Assembly (NCBI GenBank): GCA_036262035.1
Contig: DATAJS010000005.1
Coordinates: 350,110-414,109 of the forward strand
Direction of reading: 5' to 3'
Length of the DNA stretch: 64,000 nucleotides
Source: Burkholderiales bacterium
GTDB taxonomy: Bacteria > Pseudomonadota > Gammaproteobacteria > Burkholderiales > SG8-41
Of the stretch, positions 16,267-25,656 are shown piece after piece. Made by a program: the position numbers and the translations under genes. Numbering within the stretch: the first letter of the stretch is position 1; the number at the start of each line of letters is the position of its first letter. The notes below the pieces were generated by a model. That model was given only the letters and a program-made list of their open reading frames with translations, had not been told where the DNA came from and searched no databases.

Positions 16267-17187
16267 TCAAGTCCCGTTGTCGGGACGCGGCGACGCGACG
16301 CGGCTCGCCCACTGGCTCAAGGCGATGCCCAGCAGGATCATCCCGAGCCCCGCATAGGCGGTGACGCCGGGCTGTTCGCCGAGCAGCACGACGCCGAGGT
16401 ACACCGCGACCGCCGGGCTGAGATAGTTCACGAGCGACATGAACGTCGGTCCCGCCGAGCCGATCAGCGCGAAGTAGCAGATCGTCGCGACGGCGGTCGG
16501 ACCGATGCCGAGCCAGACGATGGAAGCGATCGACGCAGCGCCGGGCCGCAGCGTCCACGGCGCGTCGTAGACCAGCGCGACCGGCAGCATCATGACAGCG
16601 GCAACCAGGAGCGTGCCGGTCGCCGCGGCGAGGAAGTCGGTCTTGATCGTGAGGCGCGCGAGCACGCTGTTCGCCGAGTAGCACAGCGCGCCGCCGAGTA
16701 TCGAGAGCTGAGCGAGGATCTGGATCGCCGCGCCGCCGAGCCCCGCCACGGCCGCGGGCTCCATCAGCAGCACGATGCCCGCGAAGCCCAGCGCGAAACC
16801 CGCGCTGCGGTTGAGCGTGATGCGCTCGCCCTGCACCACGAAATGCGCGAGCACCAGGGTCGCCAGCGGCATCGCGGCGATCAGGATGCCGGCGAGCGCG
16901 CTGTCGACGAACTGCTGTCCCCACGCGATGAGGTAGAACGGGAAGGCGTTGCCGACGAAGCCGAGCAGCGCATACGCGCCCCAGATGCGCCCCCACGGCG
17001 GCAATCGCGCGCCGCGCGCGTGCACGATCGCCAGCAGCGTGAGCGCACCGAGCGCGAGCCGCGCCGCCACGACCGTGGCGGGCGGGACGCTCGCGAGCGC
17101 GACCTTGTTGAACATGAAGGACGAGCCCCACATCGCGACCAGCGAGAGGAGGAGCGCCCAGTCTTTGAGGGTGCGTTGCGGCTGCAT
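16267..17187 (-). CDS. EamA/DMT-family transporter
   Basis: Inner-membrane protein of 306 residues with about ten hydrophobic helices in two EamA repeats (about 10-140 and 150-290), opening with ALLLSLVAMWGSSFMFNKVA. DMT-superfamily members export metabolites, amino acids or drugs; the substrate cannot be inferred. ATG at 17187. The 164 bases upstream contain a palindrome (17302-17337). Confidence 0.9.
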   Translation of the reverse strand: MQPQRTLKDWALLLSLVAMWGSSFMFNKVALASVPPATVVAARLALGALTLLAIVHARGARLPPWGRIWGAYALLGFVGNAFPFYLIAWGQQFVDSALAGILIAAMPLATLVLAHFVVQGERITLNRSAGFALGFAGIVLLMEPAAVAGLGGAAIQILAQLSILGGALCYSANSVLARLTIKTDFLAAATGTLLVAAVMMLPVALVYDAPWTLRPGAASIASIVWLGIGPTAVATICYFALIGSAGPTFMSLVNYLSPAVAVYLGVVLLGEQPGVTAYAGLGMILLGIALSQWASRVASPRPDNGT

Positions 17188-17301
17188 CGGTCAATGGAAC
17201 CTCGGGCGGCGCATTGGCACGCACCCTGCGCGGCGTAGGCGCTCTTCGTACGTGCGCGCGAGCGCACCGCGAAAGGCCCCGCGATCGCGGGCTATCGAGA
17301 C

Positions 17302-17337
17302 GTAGGGTGCGTTAGCGCCGAAGGCGCGTAACGCACC
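17302..17337. repeat. Palindrome GGTGCGTTAGCGCC / GGCGCGTAACGCACC
   Basis: Two complementary arms, GGTGCGTTAGCGCC and GGCGCGTAACGCACC, around a GAA loop form a strong hairpin 15 bases beyond the MmgE/PrpD stop. Copies of GTAGGGTGCGTTAGCG-type palindromes are dispersed in many proteobacteria. It may help terminate the upstream gene but lacks a T-run. Confidence 0.75.
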
Positions 17338-17351
17338 GCAACGGTCCCGCC

Positions 17352-18695
17352 TTAATCGAACAGCCCCGTCATGCTGTCGAGCGTCTCGAGCTTCTCGAGC
17401 TTCGCGAGCACCGCTTCGGGGTCATACGCCTGCGTACCCTTTGTCAACTTGAGGAACTTCGCCCGAAGCTGCTCGCGCGACAGCGGCCGCTGCGGCATGC
17501 CTTCGTAGTCGAAAGCTTCGGTCGTCAGCTCGCGGCCGTCCTTGAGCTTCACCGTCAGACGCGTCGAGAAGCGGCCTTTCGCCTGCGCCGCCGGATATTC
17601 GCTGACGGTGGTGTTGCGGCACACGCGGCGGATCGATTCGTCGTTCAGCGTGGCGTCGCCGAAGTTACGGGGATCGGTGGGATCGCGGTGGAAGGCGAGC
17701 GCGACGCAGAACGGCACGCTGTACTGCGCCATCATCGCGTCCTGCGGCTCGAGGATGTTGTGATGGCTGACCACTTTCTCGTTCGTCGCGATCGCGACCG
17801 AAGCGATGTCCTCACCCGCGAAGCCGTGCTTGGCCCGCAGCTCGAGCGCGGCGGTGACCGGCACGTGCGCGGTGATATGGCAGGAGTAACGCTTCAGCAT
17901 CGTGTTGAGCGTATGCCACTTGGTGCCGAGCTCCTGGGTGAGACGCGGCGGATCGATGTCCCTGGCGAACACGTTGAGGAAGCCGTACTTGCCGTCGAGC
18001 ACGCCCTCCGGGCCGGTGAAGCCTTCGCGCGCGAGCGTCGCCGCCATCGCGCCGCCCTCCGCCGCGCGCCCCAGGTGCAGCCGCTTCACCATGCCGCCGC
18101 CCGATTTCGAAAACTCGAGCAGACCCGAGCACAGCGAGCCGCCGATGCCGAGCGCGTTGGTCATGCGGTCGGCGTCGAGCTTCATCAGCAGACCCGTCAC
18201 GATCGCGCCGCCGAAGACGCCGGTGAGGCCCGGCGCGTGAAAGCCGATCTTCTCGCTCGAATGCCGCGCCGCATCGCCGATGCGGTACATCACCTCGAAG
18301 CCCGCGACGAACGCGGTCAGCAGCTCCTTGCCGCTGCGGCCCTGCGCCTGCGAGACCGGGATGCCGGGCGCCGACAGCGAAGCACCCGGATGCACGCCGA
18401 CGGACGGATCGCACAGGCTGTCGAGCTCGAAGGAGTGCGCGAGCACGCCGTTGGCGAGCGCGGCGAGCTGGCCGCGCGCCTTGTGCCTGGTCCCGACGAT
18501 CGAGCCTTTGCCGGGCGCGCTGGTGCGCTGCACGTACTCGATCATGATGCGGCTCCACGGCAGGTCGGCCCCGAACGTCATCGCACCGATGGTGTCGATG
18601 AGCGCGGTCTTGGCGCGGTCGATGGCGTCGGCGGGGATGTCTTCGTACTTCAGGTTGCAGGCGAATTCGGCGAGGGTGCGGGCGGGAGAGGTCAT
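17352..18695 (-). CDS. MmgE/PrpD family protein
   Basis: About 447 residues of the MmgE/PrpD fold (2-methylcitrate dehydratase, cis-aconitate decarboxylase and relatives). Features are TLAEFACNLKYEDIPADAID, ALIDTIGAMTFG, the AHSFELDSLCDPSVGVHPGA metal/active-site region and GIGGSLCSGLLEF. ATG at 18695 is preferred; a TTG 30 bases upstream would add ten unconvincing residues. TACAAT (18712-18717) is a possible -10, which would leave a short leader. No prpB/prpC is near, so methylcitrate dehydratase activity should not be assumed. Confidence 0.88.
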   Translation of the reverse strand: MTSPARTLAEFACNLKYEDIPADAIDRAKTALIDTIGAMTFGADLPWSRIMIEYVQRTSAPGKGSIVGTRHKARGQLAALANGVLAHSFELDSLCDPSVGVHPGASLSAPGIPVSQAQGRSGKELLTAFVAGFEVMYRIGDAARHSSEKIGFHAPGLTGVFGGAIVTGLLMKLDADRMTNALGIGGSLCSGLLEFSKSGGGMVKRLHLGRAAEGGAMAATLAREGFTGPEGVLDGKYGFLNVFARDIDPPRLTQELGTKWHTLNTMLKRYSCHITAHVPVTAALELRAKHGFAGEDIASVAIATNEKVVSHHNILEPQDAMMAQYSVPFCVALAFHRDPTDPRNFGDATLNDESIRRVCRNTTVSEYPAAQAKGRFSTRLTVKLKDGRELTTEAFDYEGMPQRPLSREQLRAKFLKLTKGTQAYDPEAVLAKLEKLETLDSMTGLFD

Positions 18696-18718
18696 GGGGG
18701 CGCGTGTTAAAATTGTAG

Positions 18719-20166
<1,448 letters not shown>

Positions 20167-20167
<1 letters not shown>

Positions 20168-21021
20168 TGACCGTCGTCGACGTCGACCGCTCGAGCTTCG
20201 AACGAGTCGTCATCGAAGGCTCGCGCGCGACGCCGGTCGTCGTCGATTTCTGGGCGCCCTGGTGCGGCCCGTGCCGCGCGCTCGGCCCCATCCTCGAAAA
20301 GCTCGCGGAGGAATACGGCGGCCGCTTCGTGCTCGCCAAGATCAACTCCGACGAGAATCCCGAGCTGTCGAGACGTTACGGCGTGCGCGGCATACCGAAC
20401 GTGAAAGCGTTCATCGACGGCGAAATGGTCGACGAGTTCTCCGGCGCATTGCCCGAAGGGCAGGTGCGCCAGTTCCTCGATCGCCTGGTGCCGTCGCCGG
20501 CGGACGAACTGCGCGACGAAGCGGCGGCGGTGTACGCGCAAACGCGCGACGCCGATGCGGCGCTCGCCGTCCTCGCGCGCGCCGAGGCGCTGCAGCCCGA
20601 CGACGAAGAGGTGCGCATCGACCGCGCGGCGATCCTCGCCGACGCGGGCCGCGCCGACGAAGCGCGCGCCGCGCTCGATGCCTTGAAGCCGCTCACCCAG
20701 ATGGACGATCGCGTGAGCGCCTTGCGCGCCAAGCTCGACCTGGCGAAAGGCGCGGCCGGCGCCGCGGGCGAAGACGAGCTCGCGCAACGCATCGCGGCAA
20801 ACCCCGGCGATCTCGATGCCCGGCTGCAGCTCGCGCACGCCCTCGCCGGCCGCCGCGCGTATCGCGAAGCGCTCGCCCAGCTCCTGGAGATCGTGCAGCG
20901 CGACCGCCGCTTTCGCGACGACGCCGGCCGTAAGACGATGCTCAAGATCTTCGAGCTCATCCCCGACGAGCGCGAGCTCGTCAGCGAGTTCCGCCGCAAG
21001 CTCGCACAATCGTTGAACTGA
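20167..21021 (+). CDS. cnoX: CnoX/YbbN-type thioredoxin-fold chaperedoxin with TPR tail
   Basis: A 284-residue protein with an N-terminal thioredoxin domain (about 1-110, VVDFWAPWCGPCRALGPIL) and a helical tetratricopeptide-like C-terminus (about 115-284). In E. coli CnoX protects substrates from oxidative aggregation and hands them to GroEL. E. coli CnoX lacks a full CXXC, whereas this one keeps Cys33-Gly-Pro-Cys36 and should be redox active, as in some other proteobacteria. ATG overlaps the purB stop. Confidence 0.88.
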
Positions 21022-21039
21022 CGCGCGGGCGTTCCCGCG

Positions 21040-21190
21040 CGTCATCGCGAGGAGCCCGGCAGGGCGACGTGGCGATCCCGGCGCGGCCGTAACGGTTGTC
21101 GTGCGCCACGGGATCGCTTCGTCGCGTTGCGCCTCGCGACGACGGCCGCGCCGGGGTCGCTTCGTCGCTGCCGCTCCTCGCGACGACCCG
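21040..21190. repeat. Cluster of inverted dispersed repeats
   Basis: Within the 300-base gap 21022-21321 the phrases GTCATCGCGAGGAGCC, GACGTGGCGATCCC, GGGATCGCTTCGTCGC and CCTCGCGACGAC recur in direct and inverted order, making a multi-arm palindromic block related to 8996-9037. The remainder of the gap (21191-21321) shows no gene; it presumably carries the promoter of the next gene. Confidence 0.8.
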
Positions 21191-21321
21191 CCGTCAGCGC
21201 CGGCGGGTCGTTTGTAAAAGTCTGTAATTGCAGCGGCTTCCTGCAAACCGACTGCGTAGACTGCGCGTTATCCTACGTCGAGGCCCGCCTTTTGCGTGCC
21301 GACGGACGAACCGAGGCGCTC

Positions 21322-23340
21322 ATGCTCCGCCGACTCAACGTCTTGTTCTCGATCGCGCTGCTGGTGTGCAGCGCGGCAGCCTATTCCGCCGAGCCCATCG
21401 ATCCGCCGGGCCGCGTGGCACGGCTCAATCTGATCAACGGTCCGGTCTCTTTCGCGCCGTACGAAGCGCCCGATTCATGGGTGCAGGCGGTGGTCAATCG
21501 CCCGGTCACGTCCGGCGACCGTCTGTGGGCCGACCAGAACGGCCGCGCCGAGCTGCACGTCGGCTCGACCGCGATCCGCCTCGATGCGATGACCAGCGCC
21601 GATGTCCTCAACCTCGACGACGACGTGCTGCAGCTTCGTCTCGCGCAGGGTGCGCTGAATCTGCGCGTGCGCGAGCTGGACGCGAACGACATCGTCGAAG
21701 TGGCGACGCCGATGGGCGGCGTGCTCCTGCGGCAGCCGGGCAGCTATCGCGTCAGCGTCGATCCTTACGGCGGCACGACGCGCGTGCTCGTCAATTTCGG
21801 CCAGGCCGAAGTGGTGACGCCCTCGCAGACCTTCGCGGTGCCTTCGAGCCAGGCCGCGACCATCAACGCGTCGGGCGCTCCGTCGTTCGAGCTCGCGCAG
21901 TACGCACCTGCCAGCGAGTTCGATCGCTGGAGCAGCGACCGCGACCGCCGCGAGGACCGTTCCGTTTCGGCGCGCTACGTCTCGCGCGACATGACCGGTT
22001 ACGAAGACCTCGATCAATACGGCACGTGGCGCGCGCTGCCCGAATACGGCAACGTCTGGGTGCCGACGCGCGTCGCTTCGGACTGGGCGCCGTATCGCTA
22101 CGGCCACTGGGTGTGGGTCTCGCCGTGGGGCTGGACGTGGGTCGACGACGCGCCGTGGGGCTATGCCCCGTCGCACTACGGCCGCTGGGTGTACGTCGAC
22201 AACTACTGGGCGTGGGCGCCCGGCCCGGTCGCTCGCCGTCCGGTCTACGCGCCGGCGCTGGTCGCTTTCGTCGGCGGCTCGAGCTTCTCGGTCTCGGTGC
22301 GCAGCGGCCCTGCGGTCGGCTGGTTCCCGCTCGGCTGGCGCGAGCCTTACATCCCCTGGTATCGCGCGAGCCATCGCCACGTGCAGAACGTGAACGTCAC
22401 GCAGGTGACGAACGTCACCAACATCACCAACGTCACGAACGTTCGCTACGTGAACCGCGACCGTCCGGGAGCAGTCACCGTCGTGCCGCAGCAGGCGTTC
22501 GTCTCGTCGCGGCCGGTCGCGCGCTCCGCCGTCCCGGTCACGCGCAACGAGCTCACGCGCGCCGAGATCCTGCGCGAGCGTGCGCCCGCCGAGCCCATCC
22601 GCGCGAGCTTCGCGCCGGAACGCACGGGGCATCGCCCGCCCGCGCAAGCGGTCACCCGCGAAGTCGTCGCGGTGAATCCGCCCGCTTCGCCCACGGCTCG
22701 CGAAACGCCGTCGTGGCGCGAGCGCCCGCGCGGCGACGACGCCGCGCCGCGCGTGCAGGTGCTGCGGCGCGAACGCGATCAGGATCGCGAACGCGGGCAG
22801 CCTCCGCGTGCGGCGACCGCACCCGGCGTGGTTGCAACGCCCGGAGCGGCCGGCGCCCCCGGTGTCACCGCGGTGCCCGGCTCTGCCGCCGCGCCCGGCG
22901 CGGTGACGACTACGACGCCGCGCTTCGACCCGGAGCGTGCGACCGACCGCCGCGAGCAGCAGCGCCAGGAGCGCCGCGAAGCCGCGAACGAACGGCGCGA
23001 GCGCGTCCCGCAAGCCCAATCCCAATCCGAGGTCGAAGCACGGGCCCGAGCCGAAGCGCACGCGCGCGCCCAGGCCGAGGCGCAGGCTCGTCAGGCGCGT
23101 GCGCACGCCGAAGCGAGGGAGCGCGCGCAGCAACAACATCAGCAACAACGCCAGCAGCAACAACAGCAGCAGCAAGCACAGCAGGCTCAGGCCCGCGCAC
23201 AAGCGCAGGCGCAGCGCGAAGAACGCCGCGAAGAGCGCCGTGACGAACGTCGTGAAGAGCGGCGCATGCAGAACAGCGGGAACGAGCGCCCGCCGGCAGG
23301 CCCCCAAACGGGCACCGGCTCGCGACGGCAGACGGACTAG
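21322..23340 (+). CDS. Exported FecR-like/DUF6600 protein with low-complexity tail
   Basis: A 672-residue exported protein. Signal peptide about 1-22 (LNVLFSIALLVCSAAAYSA); FecR-like beta domain about 45-165 (SGDRLWADQNGRAELHVGST); a Trp/Tyr/Gly-rich DUF6600 region about 225-345 with repeats such as RYGHWVWVSPWGWTWVDDAP; then NVTQVTNVTNITNVTNV repeats; and about 250 residues of Ala/Pro-, Arg/Glu- and Gln-rich low complexity. Family members are thought to sit in the envelope; function unknown. ATG at 21322 with CGAGG upstream. The stop shares CTAG with the convergent thioesterase. Confidence 0.8.
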   Translation: MLRRLNVLFSIALLVCSAAAYSAEPIDPPGRVARLNLINGPVSFAPYEAPDSWVQAVVNRPVTSGDRLWADQNGRAELHVGSTAIRLDAMTSADVLNLDDDVLQLRLAQGALNLRVRELDANDIVEVATPMGGVLLRQPGSYRVSVDPYGGTTRVLVNFGQAEVVTPSQTFAVPSSQAATINASGAPSFELAQYAPASEFDRWSSDRDRREDRSVSARYVSRDMTGYEDLDQYGTWRALPEYGNVWVPTRVASDWAPYRYGHWVWVSPWGWTWVDDAPWGYAPSHYGRWVYVDNYWAWAPGPVARRPVYAPALVAFVGGSSFSVSVRSGPAVGWFPLGWREPYIPWYRASHRHVQNVNVTQVTNVTNITNVTNVRYVNRDRPGAVTVVPQQAFVSSRPVARSAVPVTRNELTRAEILRERAPAEPIRASFAPERTGHRPPAQAVTREVVAVNPPASPTARETPSWRERPRGDDAAPRVQVLRRERDQDRERGQPPRAATAPGVVATPGAAGAPGVTAVPGSAAAPGAVTTTTPRFDPERATDRREQQRQERREAANERRERVPQAQSQSEVEARARAEAHARAQAEAQARQARAHAEARERAQQQHQQQRQQQQQQQQAQQAQARAQAQAQREERREERRDERREERRMQNSGNERPPAGPQTGTGSRRQTD

Positions 23341-23873
23341 CTTTGTTCGTCGGCGCGCTGCTTCTTGGCGCTGCCGAGCTCGGTCCAGAGGCGCAGCTCC
23401 TCCGGCATCTGCGGCGCCGGCGCATCGTGGCCGAGCAGCGCCACCACGCCCGCGTTGGAAACGCGCCCTTCCGGGCCGAGGAAGAGCCCCTTCACGAAGG
23501 CATGCGCGCACAGCTCGCCGCGCGACTCGAAGCGCTGCTCCATGTAGACGTACTTCTCGTCCCACGTGACGACCCGCGTCACCAGATCGAACGGCTGGAA
23601 CGGCGCGAGCTGCCGGATGAAGTTGATCTCGGCGGCGGCGAGCACCGGCCGCCAGCGATTCCTGAAGATCGTCGACAGCAGCCCGAGCTGCACGATGAGG
23701 TGCACGCGCCCCAGGTCCATGAACGACAGATACCGCCCGTTGTTCATGTGCAGGTTGACGTCGCAGTCGTTCGGCAGCACGCGGAAGCGCACGCACGAAT
23801 CGTCGAGCACCCCGCGCCGCGGCAGCCCGATCATGCGCAAGGCGAGAAAGATCAGGCGCAGGTAGAGGTTCAC
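23337..23873 (-). CDS. Hotdog-fold acyl-CoA thioesterase-like protein (THEM6/4HBT_2 type)
   Basis: A 178-residue hotdog-fold protein with VLPNDCDVNLHMNNGRYLSFMDLGR, the THEM6/4HBT_2 signature carrying the catalytic Asp region, and AAEINFIRQLAPFQPFDLVT. The N-terminus (LYLRLIFLALRMI) is hydrophobic and may associate with the membrane. It presumably hydrolyses a thioester, substrate unknown. It is last of the minus-strand run from queA, 22 bases after dedA, and its stop overlaps the convergent DUF6600 gene. Confidence 0.85.
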   Translation of the reverse strand: MNLYLRLIFLALRMIGLPRRGVLDDSCVRFRVLPNDCDVNLHMNNGRYLSFMDLGRVHLIVQLGLLSTIFRNRWRPVLAAAEINFIRQLAPFQPFDLVTRVVTWDEKYVYMEQRFESRGELCAHAFVKGLFLGPEGRVSNAGVVALLGHDAPAPQMPEELRLWTELGSAKKQRADEQS

Positions 23874-23895
23874 GGCCCGGCGCCGGGAGCCCGCG

Positions 23896-24561
23896 TCAGG
23901 AGCGCGGCACCGGTGCGCGCGGCGCGGCTGCGCGGCGGCCGCGGACGAACTCGATGACGCCCGGCATGATCGAGATCAGCACGATCGCGACGATGACGAT
24001 AGACAGGTTCTCGCGCACGAAAGGCAGGTTACCGAAGAAATAGCCCGCGAAGACCAGCGAGCCTATCCACAGCACCGCGCCGCCGAAGGCATACGCGACG
24101 AAGCGCGCGTAGATCATGCGTCCCATGCCCGCGACGAAAGGCGCGAAGGTGCGCACGATCGGCACGAAGCGCGCGATCAGCACCGTCTTGCCGCCGTGCC
24201 TTTCGTAGAACCCCTGCGTGCGTGCGAGGTGCTGCGGATTGAGGAAGCGCGAGGTCTCGCGGCTGAAGAGGCGCGGCCCGATGAAGCGCCCTATCCAGTA
24301 ATTGGTGTTGTCGCCGAGGAAGGACGCGAGCACGAGCGCGCCGAAGAGCGCCTCGACCTGCATGCCGCCGCCGGCCGCCACGGCCCCCGCCACGAACAGC
24401 AGCGAATCGCCCGGCAGGAACGGCGTGACCACGAGCCCGGTCTCGCAGAAGATGACGAGGAACAGGATGAGGTAGATCCAGCCGCCGTAGTTCGCGACCA
24501 GCCACTGCAGGTATTTGTCCAGGTGCAGGACGACGTCGATGAAGCCGGTGACGAGCTCCAT
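23896..24561 (-). CDS. DedA-family membrane protein
   Basis: A 221-residue inner-membrane protein of the DedA/SNARE-associated family with the conserved motifs ETGLVVTPFLPGDSLLFVAG, GDNTNYWIGRFIG and the charged RFVPIVRTFAPFVAGMGRM. Family members are undecaprenyl-phosphate or lipid flippases and support membrane potential. It follows secF by seven bases, so it is probably co-transcribed with yajC-secD-secF. Confidence 0.92.
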   Translation of the reverse strand: MELVTGFIDVVLHLDKYLQWLVANYGGWIYLILFLVIFCETGLVVTPFLPGDSLLFVAGAVAAGGGMQVEALFGALVLASFLGDNTNYWIGRFIGPRLFSRETSRFLNPQHLARTQGFYERHGGKTVLIARFVPIVRTFAPFVAGMGRMIYARFVAYAFGGAVLWIGSLVFAGYFFGNLPFVRENLSIVIVAIVLISIMPGVIEFVRGRRAAAPRAPVPRS

Positions 24562-24568
24562 CGACGCG

Positions 24569-25546
24569 CTACACCACGGCTTCCGGCTGTGCTTTCTTCT
24601 CCGCCTGCGCGAGGTCGTCGCGCGACACGCCCAGCCACATCACGATCGGCGAGGCGACGAGCACCGACGAGTAAATACCGAAGCAGATGCCGATCGTCAG
24701 CGCGAGCGCGAAGTAGAACAGGGTCTCGCCGCCGAAGATCAGCATCATCAGCACCATGAGCTGGGTCGAGCCGTGGGTGATGATCGTCCGCGACATCGTC
24801 GCCGTGATCGCGTGATCGAGCACGTGCGGCACCGTATAGGTGCGGAAGCGGCGGTTCCGGAACACCTCGCGCACCCGGTCGAACACCACCACCGACTCGT
24901 TCACCGAGTAGCCGAGCACCGCGAGGACCGCGGCGAGCACCGGCAGCGAGAACTCCCACTGGAAGATCGCGAAGAAGCCGAGAATGATCACCACGTCGTG
25001 CAGGTTCGCGATGATCGCCGCGACACCGAACTTCCACTCGAAGCGGAACCACAGGTAGAACACGATGCCCATCGAGACGAACAGCAAGGCAAGAGCGCCG
25101 TTCTCGAGGAGCTCGCGGCCCACCTGAGGGCCGACGAACTCGACGCGCTGGAGCTTGGCGCCCGCGTCGATCTTGCTGAGCTCGGCCATCACCTGGTTGG
25201 ACAGCTGCGCGCTGGTGAGGCCCTGCTTGACCGGGAGCCGCACCATCACGTCGGCGGAGCTGCCGAAGTTCTGCACGGCGGCGTCGGTGAAGCCGAGCTT
25301 GGTGATCGCCTCCCGCACATGCGGCAGGCTGGCGGCGGCCGGCGTGCAGGACGCTTTCGGGTCGGCCTGCGGCTCCTTGCAATAGCGGATCTCCATCACC
25401 GTGCCGCCGGTGAAATCGACCCCGAGGTGCAGACCGCGCACGGCGAGCGCGCCCACGGCGATCAGGAACGTGACGAGCGAGATCACGTTGAAGATCAGCG
25501 CGTGCCGCATGAACGGGATGTCGCGCTGGATGCGGAAGAATTCCAT
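24569..25546 (-). CDS. secF: Protein translocase subunit SecF
   Basis: Proton-driven partner of SecYEG, 325 residues: TM1, the periplasmic GVDFTGGTVMEIRY segment, and the C-terminal membrane block with GYSVNESVVVFDRVREVFR and ITTHGS-like TM region (RTIITHGSTQLMVLM). ATG at 25546. It is separated from secD by 104 bases carrying inverted heptamer repeats, longer than usual for secDF. Confidence 0.96.
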   Translation of the reverse strand: MEFFRIQRDIPFMRHALIFNVISLVTFLIAVGALAVRGLHLGVDFTGGTVMEIRYCKEPQADPKASCTPAAASLPHVREAITKLGFTDAAVQNFGSSADVMVRLPVKQGLTSAQLSNQVMAELSKIDAGAKLQRVEFVGPQVGRELLENGALALLFVSMGIVFYLWFRFEWKFGVAAIIANLHDVVIILGFFAIFQWEFSLPVLAAVLAVLGYSVNESVVVFDRVREVFRNRRFRTYTVPHVLDHAITATMSRTIITHGSTQLMVLMMLIFGGETLFYFALALTIGICFGIYSSVLVASPIVMWLGVSRDDLAQAEKKAQPEAVV

Positions 25547-25551
25547 ATTAA

Positions 25552-25656
25552 GACCCGTGAGACGTGAAATGTGAAATGTGAAGCGACGCGCGAAACGGGG
25601 TGGTCATCGGTGCGAACACGGCGAGCCCATCACGTTTCACGTTTCACTTTTCACGT
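25552..25656. repeat. Inverted heptamer repeats in the secD-secF gap
   Basis: At about 25556-25583 GTGAAAT-type heptamers stand in tandem (CGTGAAATGTGAAATGTGAA). At about 25631-25656 the complementary TTTCACG-type heptamers stand in tandem (CACGTTTCACGTTTCAC), running over the secD stop codon. The two arms can pair, putting a hairpin between the secD and secF messages. Units resemble those at 3001-3028. Confidence 0.8.

Noticed and set aside
17352-18695. Calling this gene prpD (2-methylcitrate dehydratase)
   Set aside because: No prpB, prpC or acnD nearby and the family has several activities.
21475-23796. 773-codon minus-strand frame
   Set aside because: Antisense to the DUF6600 gene and part of the thioesterase; Arg/Ala/Leu-rich with no domain.
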